The position numbers and the translations under genes were made by a program. A stretch of DNA of 64,000 nucleotides. Origin: DASYPQ01 sp036006425. GTDB lineage: Bacteria > Planctomycetota > UBA1135 > GCA-002686595. The notes beneath the pieces were generated by a model. That model saw only the letters and a program-made list of their open reading frames with translations, made no database searches and was not told where the DNA came from. Below are positions 35,068 to 43,304 of the stretch, one piece after another. Location: the NCBI GenBank assembly GCA_036006425.1, contig DASYPQ010000011.1, positions 1 through 64,000 of the forward strand, given 5' to 3'. Position 1 is the stretch's first letter. Each line of letters opens with the position of its first letter.

Positions 35068-35284
35068 CGTGCGCGAAACCAAGGTCACCGTCAAGATCCC
35101 CCGACCGCTGTATCGGAAGATCCAGCACGTCGTGGAGGGCTCGGGCTTCAACTCGCCCACCGATTTCATCGTCTACGTCCTGCGCGACGTGATGGGGGAA
35201 GCGGAGGAGCAGGGGAAGACCGAGTTCAGCAAGGACGAGATCGAGGACCTGAAGCGGAAGCTCAAGAAGCTCGGCTACCTCTGA
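35060..35284 (+). CDS. Small ribbon-helix-helix-like protein
   Basis: A 74-residue protein: a basic N-terminal strand ('TKVTVKIP'), helix A ('PLYRKIQHVVEGSG') and helix B ('SPTDFIVYVLRDVMGE'), the order of an Arc/CopG/MetJ fold. An acidic linker and 'LKRKLKKLGYL' end the chain. A DNA-binding regulator or a small adaptor protein both fit. It has a paralogue at 43086-43283. The start is GTG 35060; GTG 35069 is possible. It lies 39 bases before sat and is probably cotranscribed. Tandem repeats overlap its start. Confidence 0.72.
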   Translation: MRAVRETKVTVKIPRPLYRKIQHVVEGSGFNSPTDFIVYVLRDVMGEAEEQGKTEFSKDEIEDLKRKLKKLGYL

Positions 35285-35323
35285 TCCGCCGCCGACGAGC
35301 TCCAACCCACCCACGCTTTCCCC

Positions 35324-36595
35324 ATGCCGATCACCTCCACGTCGAAGCCCGTCCCCGTCCACGGGGGCCTCGAGACCCCCGTCGACCGCATCGTCCCGCG
35401 CACCGAGATCGACACCGGACGATGGTCCACGCTCCCGCGCGTCGACGTCAACGAGACCGATCGCACGACGCTCTACCGCATCGCGGACGGGACGCTCTCC
35501 CCGCTCGTGGGGCCGATGGGCAAGGCGCTGTATCGCTCCGTGATCGAATCCGCGTCGATCGAGAGCGGCGGCCGGCGCTACGCCTGGACGATCCCGATCG
35601 TCCTTCCGGTCACGGACGCCGAAGCCGCCGTCGCGCGGTCGCGCAGCGAGCTCGCGCTCGTGCACGGCGGCACGATCTTCGGTCGCCTGCAAGTCGACGA
35701 CGTCTTCGCCTGGAACAAGGTCGAGTTCGTCGAGACGGTCTACGGCACGAAGCGCACGGACCACCCGGGCGCCAAGCTCTGGCTCGGCGACCCGCGCACG
35801 AAGCTCGTCGGCGGATCGATCCAGCTCGTCCCGTTCGAGGACAAGCGGCCGTTCGCGGCGCGCGTCCTCGGGCCGAAGGCGACGCGCGCCCTCTTCGCCA
35901 AGCGCGGATTCGAGCAGACGGTCGCGTTCCAGACCCGGAACCCGCTGCACCGCGCGCACGAATACGCGCTCGTCTACGGGGCCGAGAAGCTCCTGCGCGA
36001 CACGGGGAAGCGGACGGGCGTCGTGCTGAACCCCCTGGTCGGACAGCTCAAGGGCGACGACGTGCCCGCGGACGTCCGCATGCGGACGTACGAGGCGCTC
36101 GTCGAGGGCCGCTTCCTCGGCAAGGGCGACATGGACGAAGCCCTCTGGAAGCAGAAGAGCCAGGACCTCAACGACCAGCTCGAGCTGATCGGGCTCGACA
36201 TGCGCATGTACTACGGCGGCCCGCGGGAAGCCGTGATGCACTCGATCTACCGCCAGAACCTCGGATTCAGCCACTTCATCGTCGGCCGGAAGCACGCGGA
36301 CGCGCCGTACGACGACAAGACGCCGATCTGGGGCGACTTCGACGCGCAGGAGATCTTCGGGAAGCTCGGCGGCGAGCTCGCGATCAAGACCGTGAACGTC
36401 GGCTTCGCCGCGTACTTCGAGGAGATCGGTCGCGTCGGGCTCGTCGAGGAGAACAAGGGCAAGACGCAGGTGACGATCTCCGGCACGCGGATGCGCGAGC
36501 TCCTCGACAAGGGCGAGATGCCCGATGAGCGCGTGATGCGCCCGTCGACGGCGAAGGTCCTGGCGGACCACTACCGCAGCCAGGTCAAGGCCTGA
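35324..36595 (+). CDS. sat: Sulfate adenylyltransferase (ATP sulfurylase, Sat type)
   Basis: This enzyme makes adenosine 5'-phosphosulfate (APS) from ATP and sulfate. At 423 residues it is of the single-subunit Sat class, not CysDN. Diagnostic motifs are 'QTRNPLHRAHEY' (from residue 203) and 'GRKHADAP' near the active site, corresponding to QxRNPxHxxHE and GRDHAG. The C-terminus has no fused APS kinase; that is a separate gene (cysC) two genes downstream. It could in principle serve dissimilatory metabolism, but the separate APS kinase nearby favours PAPS synthesis. Confidence 0.95.
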   Translation: MPITSTSKPVPVHGGLETPVDRIVPRTEIDTGRWSTLPRVDVNETDRTTLYRIADGTLSPLVGPMGKALYRSVIESASIESGGRRYAWTIPIVLPVTDAEAAVARSRSELALVHGGTIFGRLQVDDVFAWNKVEFVETVYGTKRTDHPGAKLWLGDPRTKLVGGSIQLVPFEDKRPFAARVLGPKATRALFAKRGFEQTVAFQTRNPLHRAHEYALVYGAEKLLRDTGKRTGVVLNPLVGQLKGDDVPADVRMRTYEALVEGRFLGKGDMDEALWKQKSQDLNDQLELIGLDMRMYYGGPREAVMHSIYRQNLGFSHFIVGRKHADAPYDDKTPIWGDFDAQEIFGKLGGELAIKTVNVGFAAYFEEIGRVGLVEENKGKTQVTISGTRMRELLDKGEMPDERVMRPSTAKVLADHYRSQVKA

Positions 36596-36607
36596 CCGGC
36601 GAGGACC

Positions 36608-37552
36608 ATGGGTCTCTTCGACCTCTTCGCGAAGAAGGAGTCTCCGAAGCCGGCGCCGCGTGCGACGCCGCGCCCGCTGGAGGCTCCGCGTCCCGCGCCG
36701 AAGGCGCAGAACAACTTCGTGATCGTGATCCTCGACTCGTGCCGCTTCGACACGTTCGTCGAAGCGAATCCGAAGACGATCCAGAAGCTCGGGAAGCTCG
36801 AGCGGCGCTTCAGCTACGCCTCGTGGACGGCGCCCTCGCACTACAACCTGCTCACCGGGCTGCTCCCGCACACGACGCCGCCGAACGTCTACGCCTCCGA
36901 CTACTACAAGGAGGACTTCTACAACTACAACCGGCGCCTCGGCGCGAAGGGCGTCGAGTTCGGGAAGATGGTCCCGGGCCTGTGGCTGCCGGGGTTCCTG
37001 CGCAACACGCTGGGGTACGCGACGCACGCGCGCGTTTCGCTGCCGGTGCTGAATCCGAAGACGGGAATCAACCGCGACTTCGACAGCTTCCAACTCATGG
37101 ACAAGCACAACGACATGCGCGCGATGCTGCCGACGATCCCTTGGTCGGCGGAACGCCCGAGTTTCGTGCTCATGAACGTGGGGGAGACGCACTACCCCTA
37201 CGCGAAGCCCGACGAGGACTCTTCGATGTGGCCGCGGATCAGCGGCGTCAACGGCGTCTTCAAGAAGCTCGAAGGACAGATCGACGCGGAAGGCAAGCTG
37301 GACCAGTCCTCGGAGGCCGGCCAGTTCTTCGACCAGGCGAAGCTCGACGAGCTACGCGCGCGGCAGGTCGATTCGGTGCGCTACATCGACGGCGTGATCG
37401 CCGAGCTCTTCGACACCGTTCCGAAGAACACGTACGTGGTCGTGACTTCCGACCACGGCGAGCTCTTCGGCGAAGGCGGCTACTTCGGCCACGGTCCGAT
37501 CATGCATGACAAGTGCTTCGAGGTGCCGTACCTCGAAGGCCAGATTCGCTGA
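36608..37552 (+). CDS. AlkP-superfamily (sulfatase-fold) hydrolase, short form
   Basis: The 314-residue protein has a sulfatase/alkaline phosphatase fold core: 'VIVILDSCRFDTF' (metal-binding D43), the nucleophile region 'ASWTAPSHYNLLTG' and 'TSDHGELFGEGG'. Where true sulfatases have the C/S-x-P-S-R formylglycine motif, this has T-A-P-S-H, so Thr74 may be the nucleophile as in alkaline phosphatases and phosphoethanolamine transferases. The N-terminus is a Pro/Ala/Lys-rich linker without a signal peptide, suggesting a cytoplasmic enzyme. It is shorter than typical sulfatases. It lies between sat and cysC with small gaps, so a role tied to sulfate activation is likely. Substrate unknown. Confidence 0.8.
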   Translation: MGLFDLFAKKESPKPAPRATPRPLEAPRPAPKAQNNFVIVILDSCRFDTFVEANPKTIQKLGKLERRFSYASWTAPSHYNLLTGLLPHTTPPNVYASDYYKEDFYNYNRRLGAKGVEFGKMVPGLWLPGFLRNTLGYATHARVSLPVLNPKTGINRDFDSFQLMDKHNDMRAMLPTIPWSAERPSFVLMNVGETHYPYAKPDEDSSMWPRISGVNGVFKKLEGQIDAEGKLDQSSEAGQFFDQAKLDELRARQVDSVRYIDGVIAELFDTVPKNTYVVVTSDHGELFGEGGYFGHGPIMHDKCFEVPYLEGQIR

Positions 37553-37588
37553 CCCGTTTCCCCCCTCCACACGACGGACGACGCATTC

Positions 37589-38122
37589 ATGAGCGACAAG
37601 GGTTTTATCCTCTGGTTCACGGGACTCTCCGGCGCGGGCAAGAGCACGCTCGCGACACACCTCACGCCGATCCTCAAGGCGAAGGGCTGTCGCGTGGAGG
37701 TCCTCGACGGCGACGAAGTGCGCGAGAACCTCTCGAAGGGACTCGGGTTCTCGAAGGAGGATCGCGATACGAACATCCGCCGGATCGGGTTCGTCGCCAA
37801 CATGCTCGCGCGCAACGGCGTCGCGTCGATCACCGCGGCGATCTCGCCCTACCGCGAAGTGCGCGACGAGATCCGCAAGAAGAGTCACGCCCCGTTCGTC
37901 GAGGTGTACGTCGAGGCTCCGCTCGACGTCCTCGAGGAGCGCGACGTGAAGGGCCTCTACAAGAAGGCGCGCGCCGGCATCATCAAGAACTTCACCGGCG
38001 TCAGCGACCCGTACGAGGCGCCGGAGAACGCCGAGGTCGTCGTCCACACCGGCAAGGAGACGGTCGAGGAGTCGGCGAAGAAGATCCTCGCTCACCTCGG
38101 CAAGCACGGACTCGTCTCCTGA
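37589..38122 (+). CDS. cysC: Adenylylsulfate (APS) kinase
   Basis: This 177-residue kinase phosphorylates APS at 3'-OH to give PAPS, the sulfuryl donor. It shows the P-loop 'GLSGAGKST' (K18), 'LDGDEVRENLSKGLGFSKED' and 'RDTNIRRIGFVA', with 'YKKARAGIIKNFTG' in the lid region. It is complete and unfused. It is part of the sat cluster. A short hairpin (38148-38162) after the stop may attenuate transcription into the next gene. Confidence 0.95.
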   Translation: MSDKGFILWFTGLSGAGKSTLATHLTPILKAKGCRVEVLDGDEVRENLSKGLGFSKEDRDTNIRRIGFVANMLARNGVASITAAISPYREVRDEIRKKSHAPFVEVYVEAPLDVLEERDVKGLYKKARAGIIKNFTGVSDPYEAPENAEVVVHTGKETVEESAKKILAHLGKHGLVS

Positions 38123-38147
38123 TCGGGCGGGCCTTCAGCGCAGCCGT

Positions 38148-38162
38148 CCGGCGCTGAGCCGG
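38148..38162 (+). terminator. Weak hairpin after cysC
   Basis: CCGGC (38148-38152) and GCCGG (38158-38162) form a 5-bp stem with a 5-base loop, followed by a T/C-rich but interrupted tract. It starts about 25 bases after the stop. At best it is a partial terminator. Confidence 0.3.
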
Positions 38163-38373
38163 CGATTCTCTCGGATTCTCCGACACCGCATCGCTTCCGT
38201 CGAGTCCATCGATGGCGGAAGGGTGCCTCTTGGAACACGGAGAGAACGAGCGATGACTACACGCGCCGACGATGAGCGGCCCGAGACGCCGGGGCAGGCG
38301 GGTGTTCTGCCGAGTGAGCTGATCAGACACGCGGCACTCTCTCGCGTCGCTTCACGCCTTGCTGGCTGTGGGC

Positions 38374-38410
38374 TGCTACACTCTGTTCGCAGCGCTACCC
38401 TTGAGGAGGT
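38374..38410 (+). promoter_or_regulatory. Extended -10 promoter and strong ribosome-binding site for the 38419 gene
   Basis: TGCTACACT (38374-38382) has the TG-n-TAnnnT form of an extended -10. GAGGAGGT (38403-38410), one of the best Shine-Dalgarno matches in the window, lies 8 bases before the GTG at 38419. No clear -35 is needed for this promoter type. Confidence 0.6.
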
Positions 38411-38418
38411 CCTAGGTC

Positions 38419-38640
38419 GTGACATCACACGAAGGTTCGGTTCAACCTCGGATGGAGAGCGAGCTCGACTCGGTGGCTCGAAGAGACGCGGCGCAGCGGA
38501 AGGCCCGGATCGAGGTCGGCCTGAAGAAATGCCAAGACAGCCTCCTGGATGCGAGGCGCGACCTCGACCGAACGCTGCTCGAGCTCGAGAAGGAGCAGGG
38601 GATTCTCGAGCGTTGGTTCGGGTATCGGACCTCGGTCTGA
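38419..38640 (+). CDS. Small coiled-coil hypothetical protein
   Basis: A 73-residue soluble protein whose second half is a charged heptad-like helix ('LKKCQDSLLDARRDLDRTLL', 'ELEKEQGILERWFGY'). It starts at GTG with a strong Shine-Dalgarno and an extended -10 promoter upstream, which makes it credible despite its size. Codon choice (AGA, CGA, AAA) is less biased than its neighbours. It sits between cysC and the AlkP pair, yet has its own promoter. No family is recognised. Confidence 0.62.
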   Translation: MTSHEGSVQPRMESELDSVARRDAAQRKARIEVGLKKCQDSLLDARRDLDRTLLELEKEQGILERWFGYRTSV

Positions 38641-38776
38641 GGACCCAGGGGAGCTCGGCGCCCTGCATCTCCAGTGCTCGAGAGTTGGGGACGATAGGAT
38701 CGGGACTCTGATCTAGGATGGTTGATTCCGGACCCGACGACGAGGTCCGAGAAGACTCCTGCCGCTCAGTCCGCGC

Positions 38777-40942
38777 ATGAACCGCTCTCCCCGTCTCCGT
38801 CGCGCCCTCTTCGCCGGCGGTGCCTTCGCCGCCCTGGCCGCGCCGCCGGTCCTCCTCTACATCGGGCCCGGAGCGGGGTTCGCGGCCGCGGGGTCGTTCC
38901 TCGTCCTCCTCGGGACCTTCCTCCTCGCCTTCGTCGTCATCCTGATCTGGCCGTTCAAGGCGGCCTGGCGCCTCGTCACGTTCCCGCGGCGGACGCATTC
39001 GAAGGCGAAGCGCGTCGTCGTCGTCGGTCTCGACGGGTTCGATCCCGGACTCGCGCGGAAGTACATGGCCGAGGGGCTGCTCCCGAACCTCCAGAAGCTC
39101 GAGGCGGACGGCTGCTTCCGGTCGCTCGCGACCGCGTGCCCCTCGATCTCGCCGGTCGCCTGGTCGACGTTCGCGACGGGCGTCGACGCGTCGCGGCACA
39201 ACATCTACGACTTCCTCACGCGCGATCCGTGCAGCTACGCGCCCGTGCTGTCCTCGAGCGACATCCGCACCGTGTCGCGCACGTTGAATCTCGGCCTCGC
39301 CGACGTGCCGTTCGGGAGGAAGGCGGTCTACCGGCTCCTCCAGAAGAGCCAGCCGTTCTGGAAGCTGCTCGGCGCGCACCGCGTCTGGTCGACGATCCTC
39401 CGCGTGCCGATCACGTTCCCGCCCCAGAAGTTCAAGAACGGAACGCTGCTGTCGGGCATGTGCGTCCCCGACATCCAGGGCACGCAGGGCTCGTTCTCCT
39501 TCTACTCGACGAAGCCGCGCGCGGAGGACAAGCGCATCGGCGGTCAGCAGTACGTCATCGTCGTGCGCAACGGGCTCGTCGAGTCGAACCTCACCGGGCC
39601 GCGCGGAGACGACGGCCACCCGATGAAGTGTCCGTTCACGGTCGAGATCGGCGACTCGAAGGTCACGTACCGCGAGGTGAAGCGCAAGGCGCGGATCACC
39701 GTCGGCGACGCGACCGTCGAGGTCGGCCTCAAGGAGTACACGCCCTGGCTCGTCGTGCCGTTCGGGAAGATCTCCGGCATCGTGCGTTTCTACGTGCAGA
39801 CCTGGGACGAGCGCGAGTTCGAGCTCTACGCGACGCCGATCAACATCGATCCGGAGCGTCCGGCGATGCCGATCGCGCACCCGTTCGTGTACTCGATCTA
39901 CCTCGCGAAGCTCCTCGGACCGTTCGCGACGCTCGGTCTCGCGGAGGACACGTGGGCGCTCAACGAGCGCGTGATCGACGAGAACGCGTTCCTCAAGCAG
40001 GCCTGGCTCTTCTTCGAGGAGCGCAAGCTGCAGCTCTGGGACGCGCTCGACAAGACGAAGCGCGGCTTCGTGAGCGTCGTCTTCGACACGTCCGACCGCA
40101 TCAGCCACATGTTCTGGCGGACGCTGGAACCCGATCACCCCGCGAACGCGGGCAAGGAAGTCGAGCCCTACAAGCGCGTGATCCCCGAGACCTACCAGCG
40201 CATGGACGCGCTCGTCGGCGAGGTCCGCGCGAAGCTCGGCGACGATCCGGACACGGTGCTCATGGTGATCTCCGACCACGGCTTCACGAGTTTCCGCCGC
40301 GGCGTGAACTTGAACTCGTGGCTCCAGCGCGAGGGTTACCTCCACTTGAAGGACGGCGCCGAAGTCTCCGGCGACTGGTTCGAGAAGGTCGACTGGTCGA
40401 GGACGAAGGCGTTCACGCTCGGCCTCACCGGCCTCTTCGTGAACCGCGTCGGACGCGAGCGCGACGGCATCGTGAAGCCCGGCGCGGAGCTCGACCAGCT
40501 CTGCCGCGAGCTGAAGACGAAGCTCGAGGCGTTGCGCGACCCCGCGACGGGCGAACCCGCGATCCGCGAGGTCTTCCTGACCCGCGAGATGCACTCCGGT
40601 CCGTACGCCGACGCCGCTCCGGAGCTCCTGATCGGATATCACAAGGGCTACCGGCACTCGTGGGACTGCGCGACCGGCGCGGTGACGCGCGACGTATTCA
40701 CGGACAACACGCGCTCGTGGTCGGGAGATCACTGCGTCGATCCGCGGCTCGTGCCCGGCGTGTTCTGGTGCAATCGCAAGGTCGAGTCGCGCGAAGCGGC
40801 ACTCGTCGATCTCGCGCCGACGATCCTCGACCTCTTCGGCGTTCCGGTCCCGGGTTACATGCAGGGCCGCGCCCTGTTCACCGGGACGCTCCCCGGATCG
40901 AGCCGCAAGCCGAGCCCGGCGGTCGCCGAGGTGCGCGCTTGA
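38777..40942 (+). CDS. Membrane-anchored AlkP-superfamily phosphohydrolase (COG3379-like), first copy
   Basis: The 721-residue protein has two hydrophobic helices near the N-terminus (about 10-60), then an AlkP-type catalytic domain. Motifs: 'VVVVGLDGFDP' (D86), 'PSISPVAWSTFATG' around the nucleophile Ser and 'VISDHGFTSFRRG' with metal ligands. COG3379 proteins are predicted phosphohydrolases or phosphomutases. The enzyme domain may face either side of the membrane; with two helices the cytoplasm is likely. It is followed by a paralogue with a TTGA start/stop overlap. Its substrate is unknown. Confidence 0.83.
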   Translation: MNRSPRLRRALFAGGAFAALAAPPVLLYIGPGAGFAAAGSFLVLLGTFLLAFVVILIWPFKAAWRLVTFPRRTHSKAKRVVVVGLDGFDPGLARKYMAEGLLPNLQKLEADGCFRSLATACPSISPVAWSTFATGVDASRHNIYDFLTRDPCSYAPVLSSSDIRTVSRTLNLGLADVPFGRKAVYRLLQKSQPFWKLLGAHRVWSTILRVPITFPPQKFKNGTLLSGMCVPDIQGTQGSFSFYSTKPRAEDKRIGGQQYVIVVRNGLVESNLTGPRGDDGHPMKCPFTVEIGDSKVTYREVKRKARITVGDATVEVGLKEYTPWLVVPFGKISGIVRFYVQTWDEREFELYATPINIDPERPAMPIAHPFVYSIYLAKLLGPFATLGLAEDTWALNERVIDENAFLKQAWLFFEERKLQLWDALDKTKRGFVSVVFDTSDRISHMFWRTLEPDHPANAGKEVEPYKRVIPETYQRMDALVGEVRAKLGDDPDTVLMVISDHGFTSFRRGVNLNSWLQREGYLHLKDGAEVSGDWFEKVDWSRTKAFTLGLTGLFVNRVGRERDGIVKPGAELDQLCRELKTKLEALRDPATGEPAIREVFLTREMHSGPYADAAPELLIGYHKGYRHSWDCATGAVTRDVFTDNTRSWSGDHCVDPRLVPGVFWCNRKVESREAALVDLAPTILDLFGVPVPGYMQGRALFTGTLPGSSRKPSPAVAEVRA

Positions 40943-43062
40943 GGTTGCCGCGCTGGACGCTCTGGCCGGCGCTGTTCGTCCTGGCGATCTTCCTCCTGCC
41001 CGCGGTGCCGCGGCGCGACCCGCTCGCGGAGGAGCATCTCGCCCTGACGGCGCCGTCGCCGAAGCACCCGCGCGTCGTCGTCCTCGGGATCGACGGGATG
41101 GACCCGGAGATCCTCCAGGAGGTCGTCGCGAAGTATCCGGAGCGCATGAAGAACTTCGCGCGACTCATCGCCGACAGCGGAGTGCACGTCCTCGGGACGT
41201 CGACGCCGCCGCAGAGCCCGGTCGCGTGGTCGAGCTTCATCACGGGCCTCGATCCCGGTGGCCACGGCGTGTTCGATTTCATCCACCGCGATCCGACGAC
41301 GCGCGACGTCGCGCCGCCGACGACGACGACCCCCGATCCGCGGAACGTCAAGCTGCTCTGGACCGACTGGCAGGTGCCGCTCGGCGGCGACGTCAAGAGC
41401 AGCCGCGACGGCGCGCCGTTCTGGAAGATCCTCGCGGACCACGGCGTGCCCGCGGACATCTGGCGGATGCCCGCGAACTTCCCGGTCGAGCCCTCGAAGG
41501 GTCTCTCGTTCTCCGGGATGATGACTCCCGCAGTCGACTCGGCCTACGGCGAGTACAAGCTGTACACGACGGATCTGCTCGCGCGCGACGGCGCGGAGAG
41601 CGCGAAGACGATCCCCGTGCGCGAGTACGACGGCAAGATCGAGACGTCCCTGCGCGGTCCCGCGAACCCGTTCAAGCAGGACGGCGAGCACGCGCTGGCG
41701 CCTCTCGTGATCCGCATCGACGCGAAGGCGAATGCCGCCGCGATCGACACGGGCTCGAAGATCTTCGTGTTGCGCCCGGGAGAGTGGAGCGATTTCGCGC
41801 GCGTGTCGTTCCGCGTGCTGCCCGCGGGCGTCTCGAGCGTCCCCGGGATCGTCCGCTTCTACCTCCGCAGCCTCGCGCCGACGTTCGAGCTCTACGCGTC
41901 GCCGGTGAACATCGATCCGATCGACCCGATCGCGCCGGTGTCCGCGCCGAAGGGCGCGAGCCGCGATCTCGCCGAGGCGATCGGCCTCTACTACACGCAA
42001 GGGATGCCCGAGGACGTCAACGCGCTCAAGGACAAGGCGCTCGACGACCGCGAGTTCATGGCGCAGTCCGAGGTCGTCCACGCGGAAGGCGTGCGCATCC
42101 TCGACCACGCGCTCGACCGCTGGCTGACAAATGCCGACGGCGGATTCCTCTTCTTCTACTTCTCCGGAGTCGACCTCTGCAGCCACATGATGTGGCGGCA
42201 TTTCGACGAGGGGCATCCGTTCCACGACGCGAAATTCGCCGCCGCCGATTCGTCGAGCTGGTCGAACCGCCCCGGCAGCGAGTGGAAGGAGGTCGTCTAC
42301 GACCTCTACATGCGCATGGATCCCGTGCTCGGCCGGCTGCGATCCCGCCTTCCGCCCGACGCGCTCCTCCTCGTGATGAGCGACCACGGCTTCAAGTCCT
42401 ACCGGCGCAAGTTCAACCTGAACACGTGGCTCGTCGAGCAGGGCTACCTCGTGCTGAAGCCCGGGAAGACGAAGGAGCTGCCGCGGACCGACCCGAACTT
42501 CGCGCGCGTGTTCATCTCGACGGAAGCCGGCGCGGTCGACTGGTCGAGGACGCGCGCGTACGGAATGGGATTCAACGGCCTGTACCTGAATCTCGCGGGC
42601 CGGGAATCGAACGACAAGAACACCGCCGACGACGAGAGCGGCATCGTGGCGCCCGGACCGCAAGCCGACGCGCTGCTCGCCGAGATCAAGGCGAAGCTCG
42701 AAGCGCTCGTCGACGAGAAGACGGGCCTCCACGTCGTCAAACGCTGCGACGAGGCGCTCGCGGTCTACCACGGGAACCGCACCGTGGACGCGCCGAACCT
42801 GATCGTCGGATACGACGCCGGCTACGGAAACTCCGACCAGTCGTCGCTCGGCGAGATCCCGAACGCGATCCTCGAGGACAACCTCGGCGGCACGTTCAAT
42901 GGAAGTCACCTGATGTGCCCGGACGTCGTGCCTGGCGTGCTGCTCTCGAGCCGGCCGGTGCTGCCCGGCGCGCACGGACTCGAGGACCTGACCGTCGAGA
43001 TCCTGAAGCAGTACGGGATCGCGCCCGCGGACGGGATGCATGGCGCTCCCGTGCTGAGGTAG
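40939..43062 (+). CDS. Membrane-anchored AlkP-superfamily phosphohydrolase (COG3379-like), second copy
   Basis: This 707-residue paralogue of the preceding gene has a single N-terminal helix ('LWPALFVLAIFLLPAVP'), so the catalytic part is probably exported. The core has 'VVVLGIDGMDPEIL', 'PQSPVAWSSFITG', 'FYFSGVDLCSHMMWRHFD' and 'VMSDHGFKSYRRKFNLNTWL'. The start is TTG 40939, which shares its last two bases with the upstream TGA (40940-40942); TTG 40945 is an alternative. The different topology of the two copies suggests work on opposite sides of the membrane, which is inference. Confidence 0.82.
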   Translation: MRLPRWTLWPALFVLAIFLLPAVPRRDPLAEEHLALTAPSPKHPRVVVLGIDGMDPEILQEVVAKYPERMKNFARLIADSGVHVLGTSTPPQSPVAWSSFITGLDPGGHGVFDFIHRDPTTRDVAPPTTTTPDPRNVKLLWTDWQVPLGGDVKSSRDGAPFWKILADHGVPADIWRMPANFPVEPSKGLSFSGMMTPAVDSAYGEYKLYTTDLLARDGAESAKTIPVREYDGKIETSLRGPANPFKQDGEHALAPLVIRIDAKANAAAIDTGSKIFVLRPGEWSDFARVSFRVLPAGVSSVPGIVRFYLRSLAPTFELYASPVNIDPIDPIAPVSAPKGASRDLAEAIGLYYTQGMPEDVNALKDKALDDREFMAQSEVVHAEGVRILDHALDRWLTNADGGFLFFYFSGVDLCSHMMWRHFDEGHPFHDAKFAAADSSSWSNRPGSEWKEVVYDLYMRMDPVLGRLRSRLPPDALLLVMSDHGFKSYRRKFNLNTWLVEQGYLVLKPGKTKELPRTDPNFARVFISTEAGAVDWSRTRAYGMGFNGLYLNLAGRESNDKNTADDESGIVAPGPQADALLAEIKAKLEALVDEKTGLHVVKRCDEALAVYHGNRTVDAPNLIVGYDAGYGNSDQSSLGEIPNAILEDNLGGTFNGSHLMCPDVVPGVLLSSRPVLPGAHGLEDLTVEILKQYGIAPADGMHGAPVLR

Positions 43063-43085
43063 ACTTCCAGACGGAGGCTCATGCC

Positions 43086-43283
43086 ATGTTCGGCGGCGGA
43101 AGCAAGATCAAGCTCGACAAGGACCTGCTCGACCGGATCAAGAAGATCTCGGAGGTCGCGGGCTACGCGTCGCACGAGGAGTACATCGTGCACGTTCTCG
43201 AGAAGGAGATCGCCAAGTTCGAGGACGCGCAGAGCGACGCGGACATCACCGAGAAGCTGCGCGGGCTCGGCTACATCAGCTGA
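43086..43283 (+). CDS. Small ribbon-helix-helix-like protein, paralogue of 35060-35284
   Basis: A 65-residue protein with strand 'SKIKLD', helix A 'DLLDRIKKISEVAG' and helix B 'SHEEYIVHVLEKEIAKFE', then 'ITEKLRGLGYIS'. Position by position it parallels the 35060 protein (K-[VI]-x-[IL], RKI/RIK, E-x-G-[FY], FIVYVL/YIVHVL, C-terminal LGY). GGAGG (43073-43077) lies 8 bases before the ATG, and TAGACT near 43060 could be a -10. It is followed after 21 bases by the membrane-protein gene. Confidence 0.72.
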   Translation: MFGGGSKIKLDKDLLDRIKKISEVAGYASHEEYIVHVLEKEIAKFEDAQSDADITEKLRGLGYIS

Positions 43284-43304
43284 CCGCCCTCGCGCGGCGG
43301 TGGC

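Noticed and set aside
35324..38122. Dissimilatory sulfate reduction or sulfur oxidation module
   Set aside because: Only Sat could fit; APS kinase sits nearby and AprAB, Dsr and Qmo are absent from the window.
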